This document shows positions 1 to 11,841 of a DNA stretch of 31,877 nucleotides, in pieces; within the stretch, counting starts at the first letter, position 1; the number at the start of each line of letters is the position of its first letter. This stretch comes from Priapulus caudatus (Eukaryota > Priapulida > Priapulimorpha > Priapulimorphida > Priapulidae): NCBI RefSeq assembly GCF_000485595.1, contig NW_014577201.1:408847-440723 (forward strand). The letters are read 5' to 3'. The notes beneath the pieces were generated by a model. The model saw nothing but the letters and a program-made list of their open reading frames with translations, made no database searches and was not told where the DNA came from. The position numbers and the translations under genes were made by a program.

Positions 1-3000
1 ACGACCCACCCACCCATCCAGCCAAACCGCAATTCCACCAAAAACTCTTCTCAGCTTACCCATCCACTCTATTCCTACCGCACACCATCGCACCCACTCC
101 ATTTACCTCCCACATCCACCCACTCCATCTCTACCCACACCAGACCATCATCCTACCCACCATCGACCACCCATCAGCCACTCTCCTACCCACACACCAC
201 CCACTCCATCCTACCCACACCATCCACCCACTCCATTCTACCCAACACCACTCCACCCACTCCATCCTACCGCACACCATCCACCCACTCCATTCCTTCC
301 ACACATCCCCAGCTCCATTCTACCCACCACCATCCACCCACTCCATCGCTACCCACCACCATCCACCCACTCCATCCTACCCAACAATCCACCCACTCCA
401 TCCTACCCCACCATTCCACCCACTCTCATCCTACCCACGCCCATCCACCACTCATCCATCCATCCACCCACTCCATTCTACCCACACCATCAACCACTCA
501 CCTCCTACCCACTACCATCCTACCCACCCATTACCCACCCATCCTATCCACCATCACTCCATTCTACCCACACCATCCACCCACTCTCTACGCCACACCA
601 TCACCACTCCATATCTACCACGACATCTACCCACCTCCATCCTACCCACACCATCCACCCACTCCTTCCTACCCACACCATCCACCCACTCCATCCTACC
701 CACCACCATCCACCCACTCCATCTCTAACCACACCATCACCACTCAGTCCTCCACACCATCATCCAGCGCTATCCTACCCACACCATCCACCCCTCATCC
801 ATACCCACACCATCCCCACTCCCTCCACCCACACCATACACCATCCATTCTTACCCCACCATCCACCACTCCTTCTACCCACACCAAGCCACCCATCCAG
901 TCCTACCCACACCATCCACCACTCCATCCTACCCACACACATCCACCCACTCCATCCTACCCACACACATCCACCCACTCCATTCCTACCGCACACCATC
1001 CACCCACTCCATCAACCCAACACCATTCCACCCACTCCTTCTACCCACACCATCCACCCACTCCATACCTACCCACACCATCCAGTCCACTCTTTCCTAC
1101 GCCACCCAATCCACCCACTCCATCCTACCCACACCAGCCACCCACTCCATTCCTGACCCACCATCCACCCATTCCATCCTACCCACACATCCACCCACTC
1201 ATTCTACCCACACCATCCACCCCCTCCTACCCACACCAGCCACCCACTCCATTCTACCCACACCATCCACCCACTCCATTCCTACCCCACACCATCACCA
1301 CTCTATCCTACCCACACCATCAACCCACTCCATCCTTACCCACACCATCCACCCAACTCCATCTACCCACCATCCACCCACTCATCCTACCCACCATCCA
1401 CCCACTCCATCCTACCCACACCATCCACCACTCGCATTCCTACCCCACACCATCCATCCACTCTATCCTCACCACACCTCCACCAACTCATCCTCCCACA
1501 CATCCACCCACTCCATCTCTACCCACACCAGCCACCCACTCCATCCTCCCACACCATCACACCCACTCCATCCTACCCAATGCCATGCCACCCACGTCGC
1601 ATTCTCCCCACCATCCCCCCACTCCATCCTACCCACACCATCCACCATCCCATCCTACCCACACCATCCACCCATCCATTCTACCCACACCATCCACCCA
1701 CTCCATCTACCCACACCCATATCCACTCTATCCTCCACACATTCCACCCACTCCATTCCTACCCACACCATCCACCCACTCCATCCTACCCACACCATCC
1801 ACCCACTCCATCCTACCCACCCACCACCACCACTCCATCTACCCACACCCATCCACCCACTCCAATCCTACCCAACAACCATCCACCCACATTCCATCCT
1901 ACCCACACCATCACCCATCCATCCTACCCACACCATCGCACCCACTCCATCCTACCCACCCATCCACCCACTCATCCTACCCCACACCATCACCCACTCC
2001 ATCCCTACCCCACCACTCCACCCACTCCATCCTACCGCCACCACCAGCACCCACTCCATCCTACCCACACCATCCACCCAGCTCATCCTACCCACACCAT
2101 CACCCACTCCATTCCTACCCACACCATCACGCCACTCCATCCTACCCACACCATCCACCCACTCCATCCTACCACACCATCCACCCACTCCATCCTTACC
2201 AACATCCACCCAACTCCATCCTACCCACACCATCCACCCACTCCATCCTAACCCACACCAGCCACCGACCCATTCACCCACACGCATCCACCCACTCCAT
2301 TCTACCCCACACCACCACCCACTCTCTCTCCCACACCACCACCCACTCTCTCTCCCACACCACCACCCACTCTCTCCTCCACCCACACCATCTCCATCTC
2401 CATCCTACCCACACCATCACCCACTCCATCCTACCACACCATCTACCCACTCCATCCTACCCACACATCCACCCACTCCATCCTACCACACCATCACCCA
2501 CCTCATCTATCCACACCATCCACCCACTCCTCCTACCCACCCAATCCACCCACTCCATCTACCACAACCATCCACCACTCCATTCTACCACACACCATCC
2601 ACCCAACTCCATCGCCTACCCACTCCATCCTACCACACATCACCACTCCACTCACATCCTACCCACCCATTACCCACCCATTCCTACCCACTACCATTCC
2701 TAACCCACCCCTCCACCATCCACCATTCCTCCTACCCAACATCATACCACTCCATCGCTATCCACACCATCCACCCACTCCATTCTACCCACACATCACC
2801 ACTCCATCCTACCCACACCATCTACCCACTCCATCCTATCCGCCACCCTCACCCACTCCATTCTACCACACCATCCACCCACTCCATCCTACCCACACCA
2901 TCCACCCGACTCCATCCTCCCACACCATCCACCAACTCCATCCTACCACACATCATCACCCACTCCATTCTACCCCACACCATTCCACCACTCCATCCTA

Positions 3001-6000
3001 CCCACACCATCCAACACTCCATGTCTACCCACACCATCCACCCACTCCATCTGACCCACATCACCCACTCCATCCTACCCACAACAGCCACCATCCACTA
3101 ACACCATCGTCACCCCATCATATCCACACCATCACCCATCCATCTGACCCACACCATCCACCCACTCCATTCCTACCCCACCAGCCACCCACTCCATCCT
3201 ACCCACACCATCCACCCCACTCCATCCTACCACACATCCACCCACTCCATCTTCCACCCGTTCACCCACTCACTACCGCAATCCACCCACTCCATCCTAC
3301 CCACACCATTCCCCAACTCCATCCTTACCACACCATCCACCCACTCCATTTCTACCCACACCATCACCCACTCCATCCTACCCACACATCCATCACTCTA
3401 TCGCTGACCCACACCATCCACCACTCCATCTTTACCACACCATCCACCCACATCCATCCTACCCACACCATCCCATCCAATCCTACCGCACACCATCCAC
3501 CATCTCTACCACACCATCCAGCCCACTCCATTCTACCCCACCAAGTCACCCACTCCAATTCTACCCACACCACAACCGCACTCCATCCTACCCACACCAT
3601 CCACCCACTCATCCTACCCACACCATCACACCCACTCCATCCTACCACACCATCCACCCATCCACTTCTACCACACCATCACCCACTCCATCCTACCCAC
3701 ACCATCACCCAACTCCATTCTACCCCACACATCCACCCACTCCATCCTACCCAACCATCCATCCACTCTATCCTCCACCCATCACACCATCTCCCCCCAG
3801 CACCCACTCCATCCTACCACACCATCCACCCACTCCATTCCTACCCACACCATCACCACTCCATCTACCACACCATCACCCACTCATCTACCCACACCAG
3901 TTCATCCACTCCATCTCCAACCTCACCCACACCATTACACACCCACACCCACTTCCTCCTACCCACACCATCCCATCCACTCTATCCTACCCATACATTC
4001 CACCACTCCATCCACCACACCATCCACCACATCCATCCTACCCCACACATCCATCCACTCTATCCTACCCACACCATCCACCCACTCCTCTCCCACACCA
4101 TTCACCCACTCTCTCTACCCACACCAGCCACCCACTCCATCTACCCACACCATCCCACACCACTCCTCCTACCCACACCATCCACCCACTCCATGTCTAC
4201 CCACACCATCCACCCACTCAGTCCTACCACACCATCCACCCACTCCATGCCTACCCACACCATCCACCCACTTCCATTCTACCACACCATCACCACTCCA
4301 TCCTACCCACACCATCATCCACTCTTTCCTACCCACACATCCAGTCCACCACTCCATCCTACCCACACCATCCACCCACTCCTATCCTACCCACCACCAT
4401 CCCCACTCCATCCTACCCACACCATCCACCCACTCCATCACCCACACATCCACCCACTCCATCCTACCCACACCGTCACCCACTCCATCCTCCACACCAT
4501 CCACCCACTCCATCTACCTCACCACTCCATCTACCCACCATCCCACTACCATCTGACCCACACCATCCACCCACTCCATCTACCCACACCAATCCACACT
4601 CATCCTACCCACACCATCCACCCACTCCACCTACACCACACCTCACCACACCCACATCCACCCACTCCATTCTACACCCATCAACCTCCAACCACCCACC
4701 ACTTCAATCCTACACACATCCACCCTCCATCCTACCCACACCATCCACCCACTCCAATCCTACCCACACCACATCCACCCACTCCATCACACCCAGCACC
4801 ATCCACCCACTCCATCCTCACCCACACCATTCCCACCCACTCCATCTACCACACCATCCACCGCACTCCATTTCTACCCCCACACCATTCTCCACACCAT
4901 CACCCACTCCATCCTACCCCACCATCCACCACTTCCATTTCTACCCACACATCCACCACTCCATCCTCCCACACCATCTACCCTTCCATCCTTACCACAC
5001 CATCCACCACTCCATCCTACCACCCATCTACCCACTCCATCCTCCACACATCCACCACTCCATCTTACCCACACCATCCACCCACTCCATCCTATCACAC
5101 CATCCACCCACTCCATCTCCTACCCAACCCATCCACGCCAACTCCATCCTACCGCCACACATCCACCCACTCCATCTACCCACACCATCCACCCACTCCA
5201 TCCTACCCACTCTCATCCTACCCACACCATACCACCTACTCCATCCTACCCCACACCATCCACCACACTCCTGACCCACACCATCCTACCACCCATCCTA
5301 CCCACCACCATCCACCCACTCCATCCTACCCACACCATCTCACCCACGTCCCATCTATTCCACAACCATCCACCACACTCCATTCTACCCACACCATCAC
5401 ACCCACTCCATCCTACCACAACCATCTACCCACTCTCCTTGACCCCCACCTGCACCCACTCATTCTACCACACCATCACCACTCCTCCTAACCCACACCA
5501 TCACCCACTCCATCCTACCCACACGAGTCCCACCCACTCCATCCTACCCACACCATTCCACCCACTCCATTCTACCCACACCATCACCCACTCCATCCTA
5601 GCCCACACCATCACCCACTGCCATTCTACCCACACCATCCACCACTCGCACCTACCCACACCATCCACCCACTCCATGCCTACCCACACAGCACCCACTC
5701 CATACCTACCCAACCAGCCACCCACTCCATCCTTACCACACCATCCACCCACTCCATCCTACCTTCCAACCCTCCACCCACTCCATGCCTTCACACCTCC
5801 GCACCCGACTCCATCCTCCCACCATACCCACTCCATCCTACCACATCCATCTACACACTCACCCACTCCATTCTACCACACCATCCAAACCCACTCCATC
5901 CTACCCACACAGCCACCACTCCATCCTATCCACACCATCCACCCACTCCATCTCCACCTCCATCCATCCTACCCCACATCCACCCAACTCATCTACCCAC

Positions 6001-6160
6001 ACCAATCACCCACTCCATCCTACCCACACCAGCCACCCACTCCATCCTATCTCACTTCATCCAACCCAGTCTCAATCCAGTACCGCCTTCGCACCAGCCA
6101 TCCAACGACATCACACTCCACCCCACCCACCTCATCCACTCCATCTCACCCCACCCCACC
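1..6160. repeat. 27-bp C/A-rich minisatellite array (left edge not reached)
   Basis: About 6.1 kb of head-to-tail copies of a 27-bp unit; one clean copy is 1769-1795 and the next begins at 1796. The plus strand is almost free of G. At 27 bp per unit this is roughly 225 copies. Many copies differ by a C gained or lost in CC/CCC runs, which looks like consensus error. Other differences recur and look real: CATCC versus CAGCC at the start of the unit, and CCATCCTACC versus CCATTCTACC in the middle. Because 27 is divisible by 3 and the unit has no plus-strand stop, all three plus frames stay open (periodic peptides HPLHPTHTI, THSILPTPS and PTPSYPHHP), as do two of three minus frames (for example DGVGRMEWV). 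These open frames have no start context, splice structure or non-periodic part and should not be annotated as proteins. Copies become degenerate from about 6050 and disappear by 6160. Confidence 0.97.
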
Positions 6161-7805
6161 CTCCAATGTGCTGTCCAATGTCTGCGACCGTAACCCCGTT
6201 TACACGAGGTGCCGCTTAACTTGTGCTAAACCTATTGACCCTGTTGTGACTGCTGCCAGCCACATATTGTATGTGCCACAGTAACACGGTCCGGAAATTA
6301 AACGTGTTAAAATTCTATGATCGCGTGAAGAAGTTGCACGCGCTGATGACATTATTTCTGACACAACCCAAAAGAGTTTCCGTTAAATATAACAACCCAT
6401 CTATCAATAAATGCACACGAGGAAAATATCTGAGAGCACTACTGAATAACGTCTTTAAATAGTGCGTGTTATTTCTCCGAGCAAATTCACGCGACTCAAA
6501 CCACAGCCACTAGAGGGAAATAACCAAATAACGTATACTGATTACAGTTCAAAATTCTATCCACTAACCGACGAATTGTGTTAAAGTTACTGCATCAAAC
6601 ATGCATCTCTATAAATAATGTATTTTACGCAATTTGTGTTGTTGTCCTTCGAGTCGTTTAGTATTAAATAACGTCGTACACGAGCGTGACTATATTATTT
6701 ATTGCAATTCGACGATTTTTTTCGTTACTTTAAAGAATACAGCGTGCCTGAACAAAACGATGGGAAACCAATAATGTCATGTGTGCGATATTGCTGATAA
6801 CGAACCAAATTCCTACGTATAATGTTAGTTCATGTCTGCAGAGAAAGAAACGAACAGCAATCCGTGCGCGATGTAGGTATCGCACCCGCAGTTTACGCGT
6901 GTAACGTTTGTCTTCTGGGGGTATGCCGGCTAATCGAATTGAGAAATCGAGAAGCGCGAGTGGTGGTGGTGTTTTCTCTGTGGATATATCCAGTGTGCTG
7001 ATCGATCATCTACGGAGTAAATACGCACGTGAGCACGCGCGTGGAGTCGGCATGATGACTCGGCTGATTTAGCGCAGCCGAAAAATGCAAATCATTTGAA
7101 GTTGGTGGGAAAGGACGTATGTAGCGGCAGCTCACTCGTCATCGCAAGGACGATGAACAAGACGCTACGTTCGGTAGCGAGATTTTTAATCTCGAGCAGA
7201 CACATTATACCAAGAGCTCATAATACCTTATATAGGTATTATTAGCTTTTAATTATACGTGATATCTGCCGCTGGTTATGTTGAGTCCATGTCGACGGCA
7301 TCAGGTGGCATTTCTATCGGATACATGCGCATGCGTCGCCGAGTACATTTTGCTCGTCGCGAGATCGGATTTAACCGATTTTTTGTGCGCCGGCGCATCG
7401 GCCTGGAGGCGCGCGGTGTGCGCGCAGCGGCACACTTTCCGCTTTCCAGCGAGAAAACTTGTGAGTCCGTTTTCGTTTAAAAGCCGCGTATTTTCCATGC
7501 GAGCATCGGCGATGGAGCGCTTTAACTCCCCTCCCTCCTCCTCCCTCCTCCTGTCATTCGCCAATTAAGCCTATCTTTCGGTCTAGCACGCCGCTCTGAC
7601 AAAACCCTGACAAAAAGAACGAGCTGGAACATGTTTAATAGCGTTTACGGGAGTCACTTGCCATACACCATCGCGTACGTACCGTCGCCGCCGCCACTTA
7701 GTACGTAGCAGGCGAGAACACTCGGTTCACGCAGCGGGCAGTGCGTGTTTGCTTGCGTAGGTACCGGTTGCGTGAGAAACGCACCCGTCAGCAAGTTGTC
7801 TGTCT
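6161..7805. other. Single-copy spacer, no recognised gene
   Basis: This is non-repetitive sequence of mixed composition, AT-rich at 6480-6850 and CpG-rich at 6850-7560. The longest open frames are under 100 codons (for example 7259-7480 on plus and 7301-7564 on minus). They overlap one another on opposite strands in the CpG-rich part and resemble no family I recognise. A TATAAATA string occurs near 6610, and there is a GTGAGT at about 7460 that could serve as a splice donor, but neither is tied to an identifiable exon. Two small hairpins sit side by side at 7044-7061 and 7061-7080. The CpG-rich half could be a promoter or 5' UTR, which is only a guess. Confidence 0.5.
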
Positions 7806-7806
7806 A

Positions 7807-7854
7807 GACACACACACACACACACGCACGCGCACGCGCACGCGCACGCGCACG

Positions 7855-7921
<67 letters not shown>
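7807..7921. repeat. (CA)n / (CG)n compound microsatellite
   Basis: A CA run passes into alternating CACG and CG steps (about 7825-7862) and then back into a pure CA run to about 7921. It is alternating purine-pyrimidine throughout, so it could adopt Z-DNA. The open frames crossing it are dipeptide repeats and not genes. It is followed by about 100 bp of GC-rich sequence before the macrorepeat Y segment begins. Confidence 0.95.
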
Positions 7922-7923
<2 letters not shown>

Positions 7924-8222
7924 CGGGCGTAGCGGTACGGGGCCTGGAGGGCACGACCGCCCCCAATAACTTTCTCGTCCGCCCCCCTCCCCGAGGTCCC
8001 ACCCCCCCACTAATAACTGAGAGAGAGAAGACCGACGAGGACGGCCAGGGAATATTAGATGAAGGGATGGGCGGTGGACGAGTTAAAACAGGACGGAGAG
8101 TAGGTTGGAGTAAACGGAGAAGATACGGCCGATCGAAGTAGGTGGGAGAAGAATCTATCACAGGGAGGGTAGTACCTAGCTGACGTCTCAGCGTGGCATC
8201 GATGGCTGCAAGAGACTACGAC

Positions 8223-8276
8223 AAAGGAAGAAGAACGAAGAAGAAGAAGGAGAAGAAGAAGAAGAAGAAGAAGAAC
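8223..8276 (+). repeat. (AAG)n tract
   Basis: A purine-only GAA/AAG run, shared with 18702-18742 in unit 3. It lies just 3' of the reverse transcriptase tail. It may be the simple-repeat 3' end of the LINE, since many RTE-like elements end in short tandem repeats, but no target-site duplication was identified to prove this. Confidence 0.8.
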
Positions 8277-8632
8277 ATGTATGAGCGCATCATTCAGCCA
8301 ACGATGGATCAAAACACCGTACGTGCGTACATCCATGTAACTTCACCACGTCGAATGCGCGCTTGCTCTTTTATTTCCTTACCTAAGACGGACACTCCAA
8401 GGGCATTCGAAACTTGCAGAAACAGACGGAATCAAGTGACATTTGCCGACTCGGACAATTTAGTTACGTGTTTTTTTAGTGAAACGTGATCATCGAGCGA
8501 AACCTGCCACGACAGGGCGTTTGTCCGGTGCGGTTCACAACTGCTACATGAATTTAGATTCTACGTTTCTACGTTTCATACGTTTACATGGTTGAATTAT
8601 ATCGCGCATTCCATGTAACAACTGCGCTGCAG

Positions 8633-8757
8633 ACACACACGCGCACACACCACACAGAAGCGCATACAAGGACACATTTGCGCCCGCACGCACGCGCACG
8701 CACAAGGCATACGCACACGCAGGCTCGCACATCGGGGACACACGCGCGCACACCCCC
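8633..8757. repeat. CA/CG-rich low-complexity tract in Y
   Basis: Irregular ACACAC and GCGCAC steps, followed at 8763-8788 by a short alternating TA tract. The corresponding stretch in unit 3 (about 19115-19280) is recognisable but shuffled by single-base indels. No coding potential. Confidence 0.85.
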
Positions 8758-9105
8758 CGCCCATATATATATTATATATATATTACAGGAGAAGAGATAT
8801 TGGACGTTAAGAGAGAGTGTGTTTCAATGGAATATCTCGACGACGGAACAAACTATCAGTGTGAAAAAAAAAACACAGGCGTGCAGCGCATTATCAGTTA
8901 TCTATCAACTAATAAGGAACCACCCCGCTCGAACCGCATAATCTGTACGCGTTCGAGCGCAGTTTCCTCCACGAAAAACGATCAGAGACAAGAACGCCGG
9001 AGAAAGAAGAATTTAACAGTCACGCTTCGAGCTCATGTACCGATGAGGCGTTGTGCCACATATAAATAAAATTACTACTTGTCTACCAGAATGAAGATTG
9101 TAGGT

Positions 9106-9262
9106 GGTATCATGTTATCAAGGGTTAATAATGACAAATTTGTCATTATCATAATGATTCATTATGAGTGATATTTGAATTGATCATCGTTATGATATCA
9201 TAATGATGACATTGTTCATAATGACAAATTTGTCATTATTAACCTCTGATGTTATGATATCC
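9106..9262. mobile_element. Short palindromic inverted-repeat element (copy 1)
   Basis: About 157 bp bounded by imperfect inverted repeats that begin GGTATCATGTTATC on the left and end GTTATGATATCC on the right. Each arm contains the perfect 18-bp palindrome AATGACAAATTTGTCATT (9130-9147 and 9220-9237), flanked outward by GGTTAATA and its complement. The middle is rich in further short palindromes (ATGATCATCGTTATGATATCATAA region). This is the architecture of a MITE or foldback remnant with no coding capacity. It was amplified as part of the Y segment, because the same object sits at 19564-19721. The family is unknown. Confidence 0.7.
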
Positions 9263-9559
9263 ATCGTACTGACCGTCAGGGGGAAGTACACGTGATACAA
9301 GGATAAGAGATACAAGGATAAGTGAAGCATAAGTGATATATACATTCGTATTCGTCGCCTGGAAGTTTCACAATGCGTGCTATGGCTTTAAAGGAAAGCT
9401 GGCGTTCAATATACGATCAAGAGTCTTGTTGTATGCAAAGGGCTGCGGCTGCGCGTGAGCGTATTTATGTATATGTGCTGTGCGTCGGCGTGCGTACAGA
9501 TGACGTGCCGTGCGTGCGCGCGTGGTCGCGTGCGTTGCCGTCAGCGTGGTGCGCTGTGT

Positions 9560-9680
9560 GTGCTGCGCCGCATATGTGTGCGTGTGTGTGGTGTGTGTGT
9601 GCTTGTGTGTGGTGTGGTTGTGTGTGTGTGTGTGTGTGTGCTTCGTGTTGTGTGTGTGTGCGGCTGTGTGCTGCGAACGG
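9560..9680. repeat. (TG)n tract
   Basis: An interrupted TG/TGCG run within the Y segment; the matching run in unit 3 is at about 20031-20118. Open frames on both strands through it are cysteine/valine or threonine/histidine repeats and not genes. Confidence 0.92.
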
Positions 9681-10378
9681 TTTGCCTGTGTGTCTGCGTG
9701 CGCGTGTATCCGTTCCATTGCCTTGTCGAGTGTCGTGTCGTATTCCTTGCGTTTGGCGTTCTAACCGCTGGATAACGGCCCATTTATTTCACTAACGGTG
9801 TTGGCGAGCAAAGTCGGGCGGCCACTGAGTGTACGCGTTAGTAACGCCCGCGCTAGGGCGGCTGCCACACTGGCTCAAGCCCGGAAACCAAGTTGCTAAT
9901 GGCAACAATAATAGGTTGGTAGTGGTTTGCTGCGCGGCAAATGTGGAGTTTACTTGTAAATAAATGTTAACGGACTTTGCTTTTTTTCACTGACCTGGTG
10001 GCGAGCGACTTAAAGATAATATATAGTAATTCGTAGTGTATTATATTCTGTATAATGGCTTATAGTGTCCAGCGGCTGTAAGGAGCGCTTATTGTTAACG
10101 ACACAACGGCTCGACAAATGCAAAGGCGCGAGCGTTTTCTTTTTCCGCACATAAGACACGGCACGATAAACATGCCAAGACATTTTTATTACAAAAGCTC
10201 TTATTTCATGGTAGGATTAGTGCCGAATTGTTATTTTCATGGGTTTATTATAACTCAAAAGCACTCCGGCTAAATTTAGCGGGATCGTGCAGGAGCTCCT
10301 CGCTAAAGTTGTCCGCTAATGAAGTGCCGGGTTAACAGGGTAGCGAGCGACTTAGCGAAACGGAGGTTTCGTGAAACC

Positions 10379-10495
10379 NNNNNNNNNNNNNNNNNNNNNN
10401 NNNNNNNNNNNNNNNNNNNNNNNNNNNNNNNNNNNNNNNNNNNNNNNNNNNNNNNNNNNNNNNNNNNNNNNNNNNNNNNNNNNNNNNNNNNNNNN
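10379..10495. other. Assembly gap (117 N)
   Basis: The run of N starts right after the end of the Y segment, at a point where unit 3 continues directly into the Z segment. The missing sequence is therefore probably at least a Z segment of about 2 kb, and the gap length should not be taken as real. Confidence 0.99.
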
Positions 10496-10676
10496 CAGGT
10501 GCCCCCCAACTGAAAATTCATGCTTGATAAAAAAAATTGAATTAAAACAATGCGGGCGTTTAGAACGTATATACAAAGAAGAGTTATATATTGTCGCCCC
10601 CCAACGAAAATGTAGGTCCCCCCCCATAGCTGCCCCCCCCCGCTATGAAAACATCCTAGCTACTGCCACCTACCAC

Positions 10677-10677
<1 letters not shown>
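10496..10677. other. Short spacer with C homopolymers
   Basis: About 180 bp between the gap and the CA microsatellite, with no counterpart elsewhere in the window. It holds several runs of six to nine C (for example GCCCCCCAAC near 10500 and again near 10595). Two similar phrases, GCCCCCCAAC-TGAAAATTCATG and GCCCCCCAAC-GAAAATG, form an imperfect direct repeat about 95 bp apart. No gene seen. Confidence 0.6.
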
Positions 10678-10713
<36 letters not shown>

Positions 10714-10820
10714 CACACACACACACCACACCCACACCACACATAACAACACACACACACACACACACACAACACACACACACACACACACATACACACA
10801 CTGACACACATACACACACG
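10678..10820. repeat. (CA)n microsatellite
   Basis: CA runs broken by single-base phase changes (AACAC, CCACAC), ending in the CACACACGGCGAG phrase that marks the start of the X segment. Open frames through it are threonine/histidine or valine/cysteine repeats. Confidence 0.95.
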
Positions 10821-11197
10821 GCGAGTGTGATATGGCGGCTATCATAGACATTTAGGGTGCTACTAATAAGCATCGATACTCAAACAGACCAGAAAGCAGT
10901 CACACTCATCCTGTTCTCTCTCTCTTTCGCCCTCTTTTTTTCGCTCTCTTTCTCTCACGTGACCCTGGCCTCCTCTTATTTTCTCTTATAGACCGCATGT
11001 TTTAGATAATTGCCATCGAATTTGCTGCCTCGGTTTCTGCTAACCATAAAACCTAAGCAGACTGGTAAAGGCAAAGCCCACATCACGTTAAAAATTCTTT
11101 CCTATCCACGTTCGTTCGACACGCGAGCACAAATATTGAGCGCAAATAAATCGAAAATAATCGTTAGCGCTCACGAAAGGTGCCGAATAAAGGTTAA

Positions 11198-11841
11198 GCC
11201 AATAGCGCAGACTTGGATTTGATCGCGCGTCGTTGCGACCTGCAATCGCATTGCGATCGCTCGCACACGCCTATCGCGCGCGAGCTGTGCACATCGCAAG
11301 CGGCTGGTTACGCATTGAGCGAAAAATTTACGTCAAATAAATGACTTTTCTGGCCGCAGTATTTACCGTGCATTTCAGTCTGCGATCGCGAGACATCTTT
11401 ATATGCTGCATGGTTTCTTAGTGCGATCGCTAGTATTCGGCAGCTGTAACATCAAACCAACAACCGGCCTCTCCATCACATATCTAGCAAATGCCTTTCT
11501 TTCTGCATCACTTCAGCGTGTTGATGTGCAGCGTAGACCATATTGAAATAGCACGTGATGGAGCATGGTGTCGGACGAGAATTTCTTCATCGTTCCAAGT
11601 CGCTGTCTACCCGCACACATGCGATTTCGAAGCGATTTCGGAGCGACGACGTTGCTGAAAATCAAAACTGAAAATCAACCTGAAAATGTTTGATTTCTTG
11701 CGATTTCCGGCGCAAGCAATACCAGAAATCGCAGTTGCACGTACACGACGCAGACTTGCGATTTCTCATGCGGATCTCTAGGCTGCGATTCTAGGAATCT
11801 AGCGGAGTCGCATGGAAAAAGTCGCAAGATCTGCGCTAGGC
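11198..11841. mobile_element. 0.6-kb inverted-repeat element in X (copy 1)
   Basis: Counterpart of the better-preserved element at 16079-16681. The left end reads AGCGCAGACTTG (about 11204) and the right end reads GTCGCAAGATCTGCGCTAGG (ending 11840), which are inverted copies with a few base changes. The interior is rich in the phrase GCGATTTC in both orientations. Coding capacity is nil (longest open frame about 74 codons, unrecognised). Most likely a non-autonomous DNA element; family not recognised. Confidence 0.6.

Larger units (their letters stand above)
8025..10378 (+). repeat. Macrorepeat, isolated Y segment (unit 1), ends in gap
   Basis: This stretch matches 18500-20830 along its length in the same orientation. 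Shared landmarks in order are a GA-rich tail of a reverse transcriptase reading frame, an AAG run, CA-rich DNA, the AATGACAAATTTGTCATT inverted-repeat element, a TG run, and a GTTGTCCGCTAA-containing end. The left boundary is near 8025, where similarity starts inside the reverse transcriptase tail, so the X segment that should precede it is missing. The right end runs into the 117-bp N gap. Open frames here are short and do not match between the two copies, so it carries no intact gene. Confidence 0.9.

Noticed and set aside
1-6160. CRISPR-like or bacterial repeat-spacer organisation
   Set aside because: The units are directly head to tail with no unique spacers, and the context is eukaryotic.
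1580-6284. Long proline/histidine/threonine-rich open frames (up to 432 codons) as candidate secreted or structural proteins
   Set aside because: They are translations of the 27-bp minisatellite, open in several frames at once, with no non-repetitive part, and their ends fall at indels and not at gene boundaries.
7040-7080. Two adjacent short hairpins (GAGTC...GACTC and CGGCTG...CAGCCG) as a small RNA gene
   Set aside because: Stems of five and six base pairs are expected by chance. There is no promoter element, terminator or recognised RNA family.
7301-7564. Minus-strand 87-codon frame in CpG-rich DNA as a gene
   Set aside because: Overlapping frames of equal length exist on the plus strand. 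It has no motif, splice structure or homology that I recognise; openness is explained by GC content.
8544-8753. Cysteine/alanine-rich minus-strand frame in the Y segment
   Set aside because: It spans a CA/CG low-complexity tract and is not maintained in the second copy of Y.
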